Assembly (NCBI RefSeq): GCF_025371035.1
Contig: NZ_JANZXB010000005.1
Span: forward strand, 186,001 to 250,000
Reading direction: 5' to 3'
From: Sphingomonas sp. LC-1
GTDB taxonomy: Bacteria; Pseudomonadota; Alphaproteobacteria; Sphingomonadales; Sphingomonadaceae
DNA length: 64,000 nt
Shown here: one piece after another, positions 36,476 to 45,121 of the stretch
How the letters are laid out: every line of letters starts with the position of its first letter
Numbering within the stretch: position 1 is the first letter of the stretch
Program-made: the position numbers and the translations under genes
Notes under the pieces: model-generated
What the model saw: only the letters and a program-made list of their open reading frames with translations
Told to the model about the DNA's origin: nothing
Databases searched by the model: none

Positions 36476-37621
36476 ATGACCCCAGACCCGTTTCGCGTCG
36501 CCCTGTTCAGCGGCAACTATAATTATACGCGCGACGGCGCGAACCAGACGCTGAACCGGCTCGTCGGGCATTTGCTCGATCGCGGAGTGGCGGTGCGCGT
36601 CTATTCGCCGACCTCTTCCACGCCCGCATTCCCACCTGTCGGCGACCTGGTCGATGTGCCCGCGATCCCGCTGCCCTTCCGGGCCGATTATAAGCTGGCG
36701 CGCGGGCTACCGGCCAAGGTCCGGGCCGATCTGGAAGCGTTCGCGCCCAATATCGTCCATGTCTCCGCTCCGGAATTTCTGGGCCATGCCGCGGTTCGCT
36801 GGGCGCGGGAAAATGGGGTCGCGTCGATCGCCTCGGTCCATACGCGGTTCGAGACCTATCCCGCCTATTACGGGCTGGGCTTCCTCGAGCCCGCCATCAT
36901 CCGGTTGCTGACGCGCTTCTATAACAAGTTCGACCGTGTCGTGGCCCCCAGCCCCAGCATGATCGCGCTACTTCGTGGATGGGGCGTGACGCCACCCATG
37001 GGTATTTGGTCACGCGGGATCGACCATGACCGGTTCCGCCCCTCGCGTCGCAGTGTCGAATGGCGGCGTGCGCTGGGGATCGCGGACGACGAGGTTGCGA
37101 TCGGCTTTTTGGGAAGGCTGGTCAAGGAAAAGGGCCTCGACGTCTTTGCGGATGCGCTGGCCGAGCTTCGTCGGCGCGGGGTTCCGCACAAGGTGCTGGT
37201 GGTCGGCAAGGGCCCCGCTCAGGACTGGTTCGCCAAGGCGACCCCGGATGCGATCTTCGCGGGCTATCAGACCGGCAACGATCTGGGCCGGGCGGTCGCG
37301 TCGATGGACATCTTCTTCAACCCCAGCGTCACCGAAACATTCGGCAATGTCACGACAGAGGCGATGGCGGCGGGCGTTCCCGTGGTCGCGGCCCATGCGA
37401 CGGGCGCGATGGATCTCGTGGTGAATGGGGAAACGGGCTATCTGGTCGGCGCACGGGACATTCGCGGCTATGCCGACGCACTGGAGCGGATTGCCAGCGA
37501 TGCCGCGTTGCGCCGCCGGTTCAGCGAGGCGGGACATGCCCGCGTCGCCGATTACCGCTGGGACAAGGTAAACGACGCGGTGCTCGAGGCGTATCGCGCG
37601 CTCTTTACCGGAAACTCCTGA
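36476..37621 (+). CDS. GT4-family glycosyltransferase
   Basis: The 381-residue GT-B enzyme has an N-terminal acceptor domain opening with RVALFSGNYNYTRDGANQTL and a C-terminal nucleotide-sugar domain with IGFLGRLVKEKGLDVFADAL and the E-x7-E motif ETFGNVTTE. It resembles the MgtA/SqdX-like alpha-glycosyltransferases that act on lipids, but donor and acceptor cannot be read from sequence. The ATG giving MTPDPFRVALF is used; the longer frame covers the radA promoter. Monocistronic, divergent from radA. Confidence 0.9.
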   Translation: MTPDPFRVALFSGNYNYTRDGANQTLNRLVGHLLDRGVAVRVYSPTSSTPAFPPVGDLVDVPAIPLPFRADYKLARGLPAKVRADLEAFAPNIVHVSAPEFLGHAAVRWARENGVASIASVHTRFETYPAYYGLGFLEPAIIRLLTRFYNKFDRVVAPSPSMIALLRGWGVTPPMGIWSRGIDHDRFRPSRRSVEWRRALGIADDEVAIGFLGRLVKEKGLDVFADALAELRRRGVPHKVLVVGKGPAQDWFAKATPDAIFAGYQTGNDLGRAVASMDIFFNPSVTETFGNVTTEAMAAGVPVVAAHATGAMDLVVNGETGYLVGARDIRGYADALERIASDAALRRRFSEAGHARVADYRWDKVNDAVLEAYRALFTGNS

Positions 37622-37622
37622 C

Positions 37623-37913
37623 CTAAGCCTCGCGCCAGTCGAAGGTCAGCGGTGCTTCGCGAAAGGCGAAGCGGTCGAGATGGCTCGAAACGACTTCGCG
37701 CACCCGCTCGATGTCCTCAGCTTCCGGCACCGTCAGCACGATGTCGAGCGTGTCGCTGTCGGCACGCATTTCCAGCTTGGAGCCGTTGGGAAACAGGATC
37801 GTCCCATCCTCCGGTGTAAAATCCACCTCCATTTTGTGCGACCAATGTTTGGCGAGTTGCTGAAGATAGCGGCTGGCCGAGTGGGTCGGCACGCGGGCGA
37901 CGGACTGGTTCAT
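37623..37913 (-). CDS. DUF2218 family protein
   Basis: The 96-residue protein has the DUF2218 layout: SASRYLQQLAKHWSHKMEV with conserved His residues, GTILFPNGSKLEMRADSDTLDIVL, and the ending HLDRFAFREAPLTFDW. Members are encoded next to siderophore-interacting or YqjH-type genes and PadR regulators, which hints at metal or iron homeostasis. Here it overlaps the PadR gene by four bases and ends two bases from the convergent glycosyltransferase stop. Biochemical role unknown. Confidence 0.88.
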   Translation of the reverse strand: MNQSVARVPTHSASRYLQQLAKHWSHKMEVDFTPEDGTILFPNGSKLEMRADSDTLDIVLTVPEAEDIERVREVVSSHLDRFAFREAPLTFDWREA

Positions 37914-38539
37914 TTCAGGCGCTCCACTTTCTGGGCAAGTTCATCGATCATCGCGGCGATGTCGTGCAGACTCTCCTGCGACAGATCACTCCGGGCGAAG
38001 CGTTGGCCGAGGGCGACCTTCAGACTGCCCATCGCACGGCGGATCGGCGCGGCGTCGATGCGATCCCGATGCTCGCCCAACGCCCGCAGACGGGCGATCA
38101 GGGCCTCGACCCGTTCGCTATTCTCCGTCAGGTGCGCGCGGCCCTCGTCAGTCGCGGCGAACCGTTTCTTGGACCCTTCGGAATGCTGCTCCGCGATGAA
38201 GCCCATCTCGTCGAGAAGGGTCATGGTCGGATAGATGACGCCCGGGCTCGGTGCATAGGCGCCGCCGGTCATGGCCTCGATCTCGCGGATCAGATCATAC
38301 CCATGCCGGGCCTCGTCGGCGATCAGCTTGAGCAGGACGAGGCGAAGCTCGCTTCCGTCAAACATCCGAGAGCGACGCCCGCCGCCGGGACGTTCTCCGC
38401 CTGCAAACCAGTCGCCGCCAAACGGGCCTCGTCGCCCTCCGCGCGGACCCTGCATCCCAACGTCTAGGTCGTCCCAGCCGAAGCCGGACGATCCCGAATG
38501 CCTGTGGCCGTGCATCCGGCCCAAATGATGATGTCGCAT
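37910..38539 (-). CDS. PadR-family regulator, YqjI-like with His-rich N-terminus
   Basis: The 209-residue protein has a His-rich leader (His at 3, 4, 5, 10, 12 and 14 in MRHHHLGRMHGHRHSG), a Gly/Arg/Pro-rich linker to ~residue 55, then a PadR winged helix (LRLVLLKLIADEARHGYDLIREIEAMT, APSPGVIYPTMTLLDEMGFI) and a C-terminal dimerisation helix. The layout closely parallels E. coli YqjI, a nickel-responsive repressor of a ferric reductase gene. Repeated AAGATA/GATATATC motifs lie just upstream. It heads a two-gene unit with DUF2218. Confidence 0.88.
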   Translation of the reverse strand: MRHHHLGRMHGHRHSGSSGFGWDDLDVGMQGPRGGRRGPFGGDWFAGGERPGGGRRSRMFDGSELRLVLLKLIADEARHGYDLIREIEAMTGGAYAPSPGVIYPTMTLLDEMGFIAEQHSEGSKKRFAATDEGRAHLTENSERVEALIARLRALGEHRDRIDAAPIRRAMGSLKVALGQRFARSDLSQESLHDIAAMIDELAQKVERLK

Positions 38540-38563
38540 GAAATCTCCTATTGCGATAGCATC

Positions 38564-38611
38564 AAGATATATCGCAGAGGGCCTAAGTCAAGATAGATTG
38601 AGATATATCTT
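38564..38611. promoter_or_regulatory. Candidate PadR operators (GATATATC repeats)
   Basis: GATATATC occurs at 38566-38573 and 38602-38609, 36 bases apart. AAGATA occurs at 38564 and 38590 and inverted (TATCTT) at 38606-38611. The second copy forms the palindrome AGATATATCT. They lie between the PadR gene and rarA, directly before the PadR start, as expected for autoregulation. Confidence 0.55.
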
Positions 38612-38657
38612 AAGACGGGTTGGTGACGATCGAGCTTCGATCTCCTACATGATGGGC

Positions 38658-40004
38658 ATGGCCGATCTCTTTGCGGGTATGGACCCCGCCCCTGTCGCTC
38701 CTCCCCTATCGCCGGACGCGCCGCTGGCGGATCGGCTTCGGCCGAACCAGTTAAGCGATGTCGTTGGGCAGGATCATCTCACCGGGCCGGAAGGAGCAAT
38801 CGGACGGATGGTCGCGGCACAGCGTCTATCGTCGATGATCCTGTGGGGACCACCAGGCACCGGAAAGACCACGATCGCCCGCCTTCTGGCCGCAGCAGTA
38901 GGCTTGCGGTTCTCGTCGATTTCGGCTGTGTTTTCGGGTGTGGCGGACTTGAAAAAGGTCTTTGCCGAAGCTCGCGACCATGCCCGACTGGGACAGCGCA
39001 CCCTGTTGTTCGTAGACGAGATTCACCGTTTCAACCGCGCGCAACAGGATGGGTTTCTGCCCTTTGTCGAGGACGGCACCGTAACGCTGGTCGGCGCGAC
39101 AACCGAGAATCCCTCCTTCGAACTCAACGCCGCGTTGCTCAGCCGTGCGCAGGTCCTGATCCTGCACCGTCTCGGTCAATCTGCGCTGGAGCAATTGCTG
39201 ACGAGGGCGGAGACGGAGATGGCCCGCCCCCTACCCCTCCAGTCGGCGGCGCGTGAAGCCTTGCTCGCCAGCGCTGATGGCGATGGACGGTTCCTACTCA
39301 ATCAGGCTGAGACGCTGTTTGCGGTCGATCTACCCGAACCGCTCGACGCCGCCGGACTGTCGGCGTTCCTACAGCGACGGGTCGCGGTCTATGACAAGGA
39401 TCGGGAGGGGCATTACAACCTCATTTCTGCGCTTCACAAGTCGATCCGGGGGTCGGACCCGCAAGCCGCGCTTTACTACCTGGCGCGGATGCTGACGGCG
39501 GGCGAGGAACCGCTCTATGTGCTGCGCCGGCTGACACGCGCCGCCGTCGAGGACATCGGGCTCGCCGATCCACAGGCCTTGAGCCAATGCCTTGCCGCGA
39601 AGGACGCCTATGACTTTCTCGGCTCACCGGAGGGTGAATTGGCGATCGTCCAGGCCTGTCTCTATCTCGCAACCGCGCCCAAATCGAATGCCGCATACAT
39701 GGCCCAGAAACGGGCTTGGCGGTCGGCTAAGGAAACGGGATCGCTGATGCCGCCGACCAATATCCTGAATGCCCCGACCAAGCTGATGAAGCAGATCGGC
39801 TATGGTGCGAACTATCAATATGATCACGATGCGGACGGCGGCTTTTCGGGGGCCAACTATTGGCCGGACGAACTGCCGCCCCAGAATTTTTACGAGCCGT
39901 CCGGGCGAGGGCTGGAAAAGCGCATCGCCGAACGGATGGCATGGTGGGAAGAGCGGCGGCGCGCTTTGCGCCAACAGGATGGAGAAGACAGCCATCGCGC
40001 CTGA
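38658..40004 (+). CDS. rarA: Replication-associated recombination ATPase RarA (MgsA)
   Basis: The 448-residue AAA+ clamp-loader-like ATPase acts at stalled forks. Visible features are DVVGQDHL, Walker A WGPPGTGKTTIARLLA, Walker B LLFVDEIHRFNRAQQD, sensor 1 GATTENPSFELNAALLSR, and the C-terminal tetramerisation domain (GLADPQALSQCLAAKDAYDFLGSPEGEL, ending in the RarA YKYPHD-like region as NYQYDHDADGGF). The ATG giving MADLFAGMDPAP is used; earlier in-frame codons overlap the PadR promoter. It overlaps the next gene by 26 bases. Confidence 0.95.
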   Translation: MADLFAGMDPAPVAPPLSPDAPLADRLRPNQLSDVVGQDHLTGPEGAIGRMVAAQRLSSMILWGPPGTGKTTIARLLAAAVGLRFSSISAVFSGVADLKKVFAEARDHARLGQRTLLFVDEIHRFNRAQQDGFLPFVEDGTVTLVGATTENPSFELNAALLSRAQVLILHRLGQSALEQLLTRAETEMARPLPLQSAAREALLASADGDGRFLLNQAETLFAVDLPEPLDAAGLSAFLQRRVAVYDKDREGHYNLISALHKSIRGSDPQAALYYLARMLTAGEEPLYVLRRLTRAAVEDIGLADPQALSQCLAAKDAYDFLGSPEGELAIVQACLYLATAPKSNAAYMAQKRAWRSAKETGSLMPPTNILNAPTKLMKQIGYGANYQYDHDADGGFSGANYWPDELPPQNFYEPSGRGLEKRIAERMAWWEERRRALRQQDGEDSHRA

Positions 40005-40848
40005 CCGCTTTACCGGCTTCGTCGCGATCGACTGGTCCGGCGCGCATGGCACGTCCCATCCGGGTATCCGCATGGCGATGTGCGGGAGTGGCCAGGCGCC
40101 GCCCGAACTCGTCATGCCGCCTGGTCGAGCCTGGTCGCGTGAAGGCGTCGCGGCCTGGTTGCTGGAACGCGCCGCCGAGCCGCTGTTGATCGGTTTCGAT
40201 TTCAGCTTTTCCGCCCCTTTCGTCTCCCGTGGTGCGCATCTGCCCGGCGACCGGCCGACCGTGGATGCGCGCGCGCTATGGGATTATGTCGATAAGAGCA
40301 GCGACGATCCCGACCTTGGCGCTCGCAGCTTTCTGGAGGCCCGGCGCGGGCGGCATTTCTATTTCGGGGTTGCGGATGGGCGAAAGGCCGACTTCCTTCA
40401 CTGGCGCGCATGCGAGATCGCGCCGGATGGCGGTCGCAAACCGTCGACCGTCTATGATGCGATCGGCGCGTCGCAGGTCGCCAAGGCCAGTTTCGCTGGG
40501 ATGCGCCTGCTTCGGCGGATCGATAGCCATGTCGCGATCTGGCCGTTCGATCCCATCCCCTCCACTGGAGCGCTGGTCGTCGAAATCTATACCTCGATCG
40601 CCGCGCGCGACGCCGGGCGACCGCGCGGGCGAAGCAAGATCAGGAGCGCCGAAGCTCTGGACGACGCCCTTATGACCTTGGGGAGCGAGCGGCATCGGCC
40701 CCTCGACCGCTACGACGATCATAGCACCGATGCGATCCTGACCTCGGCTTGGCTACGCAAGATGGCCGTTCGCGATGATCTATGGCACCCAGCCGGGCTT
40801 TCTCCGCTGATCGCGCGAACGGAGGGCTGGACCTTCGGCGTATCTTGA
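39979..40848 (+). CDS. Hypothetical protein, possible RNase-H-like (DUF429-type) nuclease fold
   Basis: The product has 289 residues. The N-terminus FVAIDWSGAHGTSHPGIRMAM looks like the first strand-turn of an RNase H-like fold with an acidic residue; LLIGFDFSFSAPF gives a second Asp and the C-terminal DRYDDHSTDAILTSAWLRK a third acidic cluster, as in DUF429 predicted nucleases. The assignment is by eye and tentative. The start overlaps rarA by 26 bases, so the two are probably cotranscribed, and a role in DNA or RNA handling is conceivable. Confidence 0.65.
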   Translation: MEKTAIAPDRFTGFVAIDWSGAHGTSHPGIRMAMCGSGQAPPELVMPPGRAWSREGVAAWLLERAAEPLLIGFDFSFSAPFVSRGAHLPGDRPTVDARALWDYVDKSSDDPDLGARSFLEARRGRHFYFGVADGRKADFLHWRACEIAPDGGRKPSTVYDAIGASQVAKASFAGMRLLRRIDSHVAIWPFDPIPSTGALVVEIYTSIAARDAGRPRGRSKIRSAEALDDALMTLGSERHRPLDRYDDHSTDAILTSAWLRKMAVRDDLWHPAGLSPLIARTEGWTFGVS

Positions 40849-40865
40849 CGCATGGGGACGGCAAT

Positions 40866-40941
40866 GCCGGTTTAGCACAGTTGGTAGTGCACCTGATTTG
40901 TAATCAGGGGGTCGGGGGTTCGAGCCCCTCAACCGGCACCA
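40866..40941 (+). tRNA. tRNA-Thr (anticodon UGU)
   Basis: A 76-base cloverleaf: acceptor GCCGGTT pairs with AACCGGC, discriminator A, CCA encoded. The anticodon stem is CCTGA/TCAGG with loop TTTGTAA, giving anticodon TGT. The T arm GGGGG TTCGAGC CCCTC is canonical. It lies alone between two protein genes, with no integrase or duplicated 3' end nearby. Confidence 0.95.
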
Positions 40942-41005
40942 TTTCCCGCCGGTCGCGCTTGATCCATGTGGCACCAAAGCCGTTGGGGTGCGTTACATTC
41001 GCGGA

Positions 41006-41701
41006 ATGATCAAGGTCGCCAGCTATAATATCCGGAAGGGGATCGGCGCCGATCGACGCCGCAATCCCGACCGCATCCTCGATGTCCTGCGCGAAGTCGA
41101 TGCCGACGTTATTGCGCTCCAGGAAGCGGATCGTCGCTTCGGTGACCGGGAGGGTGTGATTCCCCTTCACATGCTCGACGATCACAGCGACTGGAAGCCG
41201 ATCGTCTATGGTATGAAGGCCAGGTCCCTGGGCTGGCACGGCAATACGATCCTCGTCCGCAAATCGACCCAGATACTCGACTTCGAGGCGATCCACCTTC
41301 CGTCGTTGGAGCCGCGCGGGGCCGTGATGGCCGATTTGCGGACCGCAGGCGGCGTGATCCGCGTCGTCGGCATGCATCTGGACCTGTCCGGGCTATGGCG
41401 GCGACGCCAGGCGGCGGCGATCCTGTCCCATTTGGCGAGTTGCCTGCATCGCCACCCCACGGTGATGATGGGTGACCTGAACGAGTGGACCCGCGGTTCG
41501 GGCTGCCTGCGCGATTTCTGCCGTGACTTCACCATGGCCGATACCGGTCCGAGCTTCCATGCGCGTCGCCCGATCGGACGGCTGGACCGGATCATGGTGT
41601 CCCCCGATCTCCGCATTGCCGAATGCGGGGTTCATGCCAGCCCGACCTCTCGAAAGGCATCGGATCACCTGCCCATCTGGGCGAGGATCGGACCGCGCTG
41701 A
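41006..41701 (+). CDS. Endonuclease/exonuclease/phosphatase family protein
   Basis: The 231-residue protein has the EEP fold motifs: SYNIRKGIG at the start, VIALQEADRR (metal-binding Glu), VVGMHLDLSG, VMMGDLNEWTRG (catalytic Asp-x-Asn) and SDHLPIWARI at the end. Without extra domains it could be a phosphodiesterase or nuclease; substrate unknown. The ATG giving MIKVASYNIRKG is used. Its stop overlaps the patatin start by one base, so a two-gene unit with a lipase is likely. This pairing hints at a phospholipid-related activity, which is inference. Confidence 0.88.
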   Translation: MIKVASYNIRKGIGADRRRNPDRILDVLREVDADVIALQEADRRFGDREGVIPLHMLDDHSDWKPIVYGMKARSLGWHGNTILVRKSTQILDFEAIHLPSLEPRGAVMADLRTAGGVIRVVGMHLDLSGLWRRRQAAAILSHLASCLHRHPTVMMGDLNEWTRGSGCLRDFCRDFTMADTGPSFHARRPIGRLDRIMVSPDLRIAECGVHASPTSRKASDHLPIWARIGPR

Positions 41702-43983
41702 TGCGGGAAAAGGAGTTGCGGCTGGCGCTGGTCTGTTATGGCGGGATCAGCCTGGCCGTCTACATGCACGGCATCACCAAGGAGATCTGGCGCGTGGTAC
41801 GCGCCAGCCGAGCCTCGCATGAGGGGGATCCACCCGCCTCCGCCGTCGATGCGGTCTATCATGAATTGCTTGACGAAATGGCAGCGCGCGGCGGCGTGCG
41901 GGTTCGCATCCTGGCCGACATTATCGCGGGCGCAAGCGCGGGTGGCATCAACGGAATTTTTCTGGGGCAGGCATTGTCCACCGGCCAGTCGCTCGACCCC
42001 CTGACCGATTTGTGGCTGGAAGCAGCCGACATCGAGTCGCTGATCGCACCGGATGCCGCGCCGACGTCGCGCTTTTCCAAGATGTGGGCGCTCCCCATCG
42101 CCTGGATGGCCGCCGGGCGCAGCGGGGACAAGATCGAGGGGCTGGACGAGGAAACCCGCGAGGAGGTTCGCCGCAAGCTGGGCCATCTCATCCGCTCACG
42201 CTGGTTCGAGCCGCCCTTTGCCGCCGACGACTTTACCGGTCGGTTGCTGGAGGCGTTCGACCGGATGGCCGCAGCGCCAGCGGGCAAGCGGCTTCTGCCG
42301 CCCGGCCAGCCGCTCGACCTGTTCGTCACCGTTACCGATTTTACCGGCCAGCCGCAGCGGCTCCGGCTGCATTCGCCCGGCGAGGTGGTGGAGACCGAGC
42401 ATCGCATGGTGGTCGACTTTACCGACAGCGGAGACGGCAAGCTGGCGGCCGTCCCCGAACTCGTCTTTGCCGCGCGCGCGACCTCCAGTTTTCCGGGGGC
42501 CTTCCCGCCGTTCACTGTGGCCGAACTCGACCGCGTCCTCGAAGCACGCGATCAGTCCTGGCCCGAGCGGGACGCCTTTCTGCGCCGGGTGCTGCCACGC
42601 CATCATGCCGCCGGAGCAGCGGACAAGGCGGTGCTGATCGATGGTTCGGTGCTGGTCAACGCGCCCTTTCGTCCCGCTATCGACGCACTCGGCCGCCGCC
42701 CGGCGCGTCGGCAGGTCGATCGGCGTTTCGTCTATATCGACCCTTTTCCGGGCATGCATTTCCGCCTTCCCGGCGGCGGCGGTCATCCCGGCTTCTCCCA
42801 GACGATCATCGGCGCGATCAGCGAACTTCCCCGACAACAGCCTATCCGCGACAATCTGGAAGCGATCGCCGCCCGGTCCGGGCGGATCGACCGGATGCAG
42901 GCGATCGTCGCCGCGATCCGCGAGAATGTCGAGCAGGAGATCGAACAACTGTTCGGCGGCACCTTCTTCCTCGATCGCCCGACCGCCGCCCGTCTCGCCT
43001 CCTGGCGGGTGCGAGCGCAAGCGGCCGCCGCCGCGAAGGCTGGGTTCAGCTATGCCGCTTATGGTCATCTGAAGATCGCGGGCGTCGTCGATATGATTGC
43101 GACCATGCTGGCGGAGGCCACCGGCGACGACGGGACCGCGAGGCGCAGTCGGCTTCGCGCGATGGTCGAGCGGACGTTGGCCGCGCGAAGCGGCAATGGC
43201 GAAGCGATTGGCTTCACCGGCGGCCCCAGTGAAGGGGCAAAGGCATTCCTTCGTGGCTTCGACCTGGGTTATCGCATCCGCCGCCTGCGGCTGCTTGCCC
43301 GCCGCCTGACCGAACTCGAGGGTGAGCATAGCGAGACGGAACTCGCTCCCGTTCGCGACGCCCTCTACGAATCGCTTGCCGAATTTCTGGAACGGCAAAA
43401 TGGCGGCGCCTATGCCGACATGGCACATGACGTCCGTTCCGTACGGAGCGACGGCGGACGGGTCCTCGAGGAATTGCGGAAAAGGCTCGACCTGACACGC
43501 CTGGACGGCGAAACGGATGCGCGGTTGGCGAGCGCCTTTGCGGGCCTACCCCGCGCGGCGCGGCGCACATTGTTGCTGACCTATCTTGGCTTCCCCTATT
43601 TCGACGTGGCGACCCTACCGCTTCTGCAGGGCGAGGGTCTGGACGAGTTCGACCCGATCAAGGTCGATCGCATATCCCCCGACGACGCGACCGCGATCCG
43701 CTCGGGCGGCGCGGAAGCGACGCTGAAGGGCATTCAATTCCTGACCTTCGGGGCGTTCTTCAGTCGCAGCTACCGCGAGAACGACTATCTCTGGGGACGG
43801 CTGCATGGCGCGGAGAGGATGATCGACATCGCCGTTTCCACCCTCCCCCCGACCATCCGCCTCAAACCCGGTGCGGTCGCGGCCTTCAAGCGGCGAGCTT
43901 TCGTGGCGATCCTGAACGAAGAAGAGGATCGCCTCACCGCGATCGCACCGCTGATCGCCTCGCTTCGCCGCGAGATCGGCTGA
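41701..43983 (+). CDS. Patatin-like phospholipase, long (DUF3376-type)
   Basis: The product has 760 residues, far longer than a simple patatin. Catalytic Ser lies in ADIIAGASAGGINGIFL (GxSxG) and the dyad Asp in LIDGSVLVNAPF; the oxyanion-like loop is CYGGISLAVYMHGITKEI. The C-terminal ~400 residues are mostly helical with Arg/Leu-rich segments (YRIRRLRLLARRLTELEGEHSE) and match my memory of patatin-related proteins with DUF3376. It should hydrolyse acyl esters at a membrane. No signal peptide is visible. Confidence 0.9.
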   Translation: MREKELRLALVCYGGISLAVYMHGITKEIWRVVRASRASHEGDPPASAVDAVYHELLDEMAARGGVRVRILADIIAGASAGGINGIFLGQALSTGQSLDPLTDLWLEAADIESLIAPDAAPTSRFSKMWALPIAWMAAGRSGDKIEGLDEETREEVRRKLGHLIRSRWFEPPFAADDFTGRLLEAFDRMAAAPAGKRLLPPGQPLDLFVTVTDFTGQPQRLRLHSPGEVVETEHRMVVDFTDSGDGKLAAVPELVFAARATSSFPGAFPPFTVAELDRVLEARDQSWPERDAFLRRVLPRHHAAGAADKAVLIDGSVLVNAPFRPAIDALGRRPARRQVDRRFVYIDPFPGMHFRLPGGGGHPGFSQTIIGAISELPRQQPIRDNLEAIAARSGRIDRMQAIVAAIRENVEQEIEQLFGGTFFLDRPTAARLASWRVRAQAAAAAKAGFSYAAYGHLKIAGVVDMIATMLAEATGDDGTARRSRLRAMVERTLAARSGNGEAIGFTGGPSEGAKAFLRGFDLGYRIRRLRLLARRLTELEGEHSETELAPVRDALYESLAEFLERQNGGAYADMAHDVRSVRSDGGRVLEELRKRLDLTRLDGETDARLASAFAGLPRAARRTLLLTYLGFPYFDVATLPLLQGEGLDEFDPIKVDRISPDDATAIRSGGAEATLKGIQFLTFGAFFSRSYRENDYLWGRLHGAERMIDIAVSTLPPTIRLKPGAVAAFKRRAFVAILNEEEDRLTAIAPLIASLRREIG

Positions 43984-44081
43984 AGGCTGGTCATGCCGGA
44001 CCAACGCGGCTAGACCGCGTCGCGCAAGCGATGTCCGGCCGCCTCTTGGGCGGTTCGGTTATAGGTTAGGCGGAGAAGCGC

Positions 44082-44399
44082 ATGCAGTTCCTGAAAATGC
44101 TGTTCTGGTGCCTGCTGGCCTTCCTGGCCGCGGCCTTCACGCTGGGCAATTGGACGACTGTGCCGATCCGGCTGGTTGGCGGCCTGGTGGCGGATGTGAA
44201 CCTGCCGCTTCTGCTGTTCCTGACCTTTCTGCTCGGGCTGGTCCCCACGCTCATCTGGCAGCATGCGGCGCGCTGGCGCTTGCGGCAGCGGTTGAACGCA
44301 ACCGAACGCGCGCTGGCGACCGCCACCTCCTCGACCGAGACCGGCCTCTATGCCGCCCCGGTCGAGCCCGCCCCCCTTTCCACCCAGCCCATGGTCTGA
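44082..44399 (+). CDS. lapA: LapA/DUF1049-family membrane protein
   Basis: The 105-residue protein has two membrane helices (FLKMLFWCLLAFLAAAFTLGN and LLLFLTFLLGLVPTLIWQ) and a short helical, then Pro/Ser-rich cytoplasmic tail. This is the LapA/YciS layout, tied to lipopolysaccharide assembly control in enterobacteria. In many alphaproteobacteria it sits between ihfB and the pyrF/trpF cluster; here pyrF follows within eight bases. Confidence 0.85.
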   Translation: MQFLKMLFWCLLAFLAAAFTLGNWTTVPIRLVGGLVADVNLPLLLFLTFLLGLVPTLIWQHAARWRLRQRLNATERALATATSSTETGLYAAPVEPAPLSTQPMV

Positions 44400-44406
44400 T
44401 CCCCTT

Positions 44407-45081
44407 ATGAGCAATCGCATCTATGTCGCGATCGACACGCCCGATCTGGCCCGCGCGCAGGCGCTGGCGCAAAAGGTGCGTCATCATGTCGGCGGCCTGA
44501 AGCTCGGCCTGGAGTTCTTCTGCGCGCATGGCGCCACGGGCGTGCGGGAGATGGCGCATATCGGCCTGCCGATCTTCCTCGACCTGAAGCTGCACGACAT
44601 TCCCAATACCGTCGCTAAGGCGGTGCAGTCGCTGGGTCCGCTCGCGCCTGCGATCCTGACGGTTCATGCGGCGGGCGGTCGTGCGATGCTGGAGGATGCC
44701 AAGGCGGCAGCACCGACGGGAACCAAGGTCGTGGCCGTCACCATGCTCACCAGCCTGGATGCCACCGACCTGACCGATACCGGCGTGACCGGGAGCCCCG
44801 CCGATCATGTCCGTCGCCTCGCCGATCTGGCGGCGGAGGCGGGCGTAGACGGCATCGTCTGCTCCGGCGAAGAAGTCGCAGCGGCACGGAAAGCTTGGCC
44901 GAAGGGCTTCTTCGTGGTCCCGGGCGTCCGCCCGGCCAATGGCGTGGTCGGCGACCAGAAGCGGGTGGTTACCCCGCGTGCTGCGGTGGACGCGGGCGCG
45001 TCCATCCTGGTCATCGGTCGCCCCATCACCCAGGCCGATGATCCCGACGCCGCCGCACGGGCCATTGCCGCCACGCTTTGA
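44407..45081 (+). CDS. pyrF: Orotidine-5'-phosphate decarboxylase
   Basis: The 224-residue TIM barrel catalyses the last step of UMP synthesis. The catalytic K-x-D-x-x-D tetrad region is FLDLKLHDIPNTV, with an upstream lysine in GGLKLGLEFF, and the phosphate loop VVPGVRPANG and VIGRPITQADDP. Start follows the lapA stop after seven bases. It leads into trpF after a 40-base gap, the order typical of alphaproteobacteria. Confidence 0.96.
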   Translation: MSNRIYVAIDTPDLARAQALAQKVRHHVGGLKLGLEFFCAHGATGVREMAHIGLPIFLDLKLHDIPNTVAKAVQSLGPLAPAILTVHAAGGRAMLEDAKAAAPTGTKVVAVTMLTSLDATDLTDTGVTGSPADHVRRLADLAAEAGVDGIVCSGEEVAAARKAWPKGFFVVPGVRPANGVVGDQKRVVTPRAAVDAGASILVIGRPITQADDPDAAARAIAATL

Positions 45082-45121
45082 CGCCTTTCTCCGTCGATTT
45101 CCTCTCATCCCGGAACAGGCC

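Noticed and set aside
40866-40941. tRNA-Thr as an integration site
   Set aside because: No integrase, no duplicated tRNA 3' end and no composition change downstream.
42196-43428. 410-codon minus-strand frame opposite the patatin gene
   Set aside because: No motif and composition of an antisense frame; the patatin dyad lies on the plus strand.
43984-44081. GC hairpins (CGCGG/CCGCG and CCGCC/GGCGG) between patatin and lapA
   Set aside because: Short stems without T runs in GC-rich DNA; not convincing as terminators.
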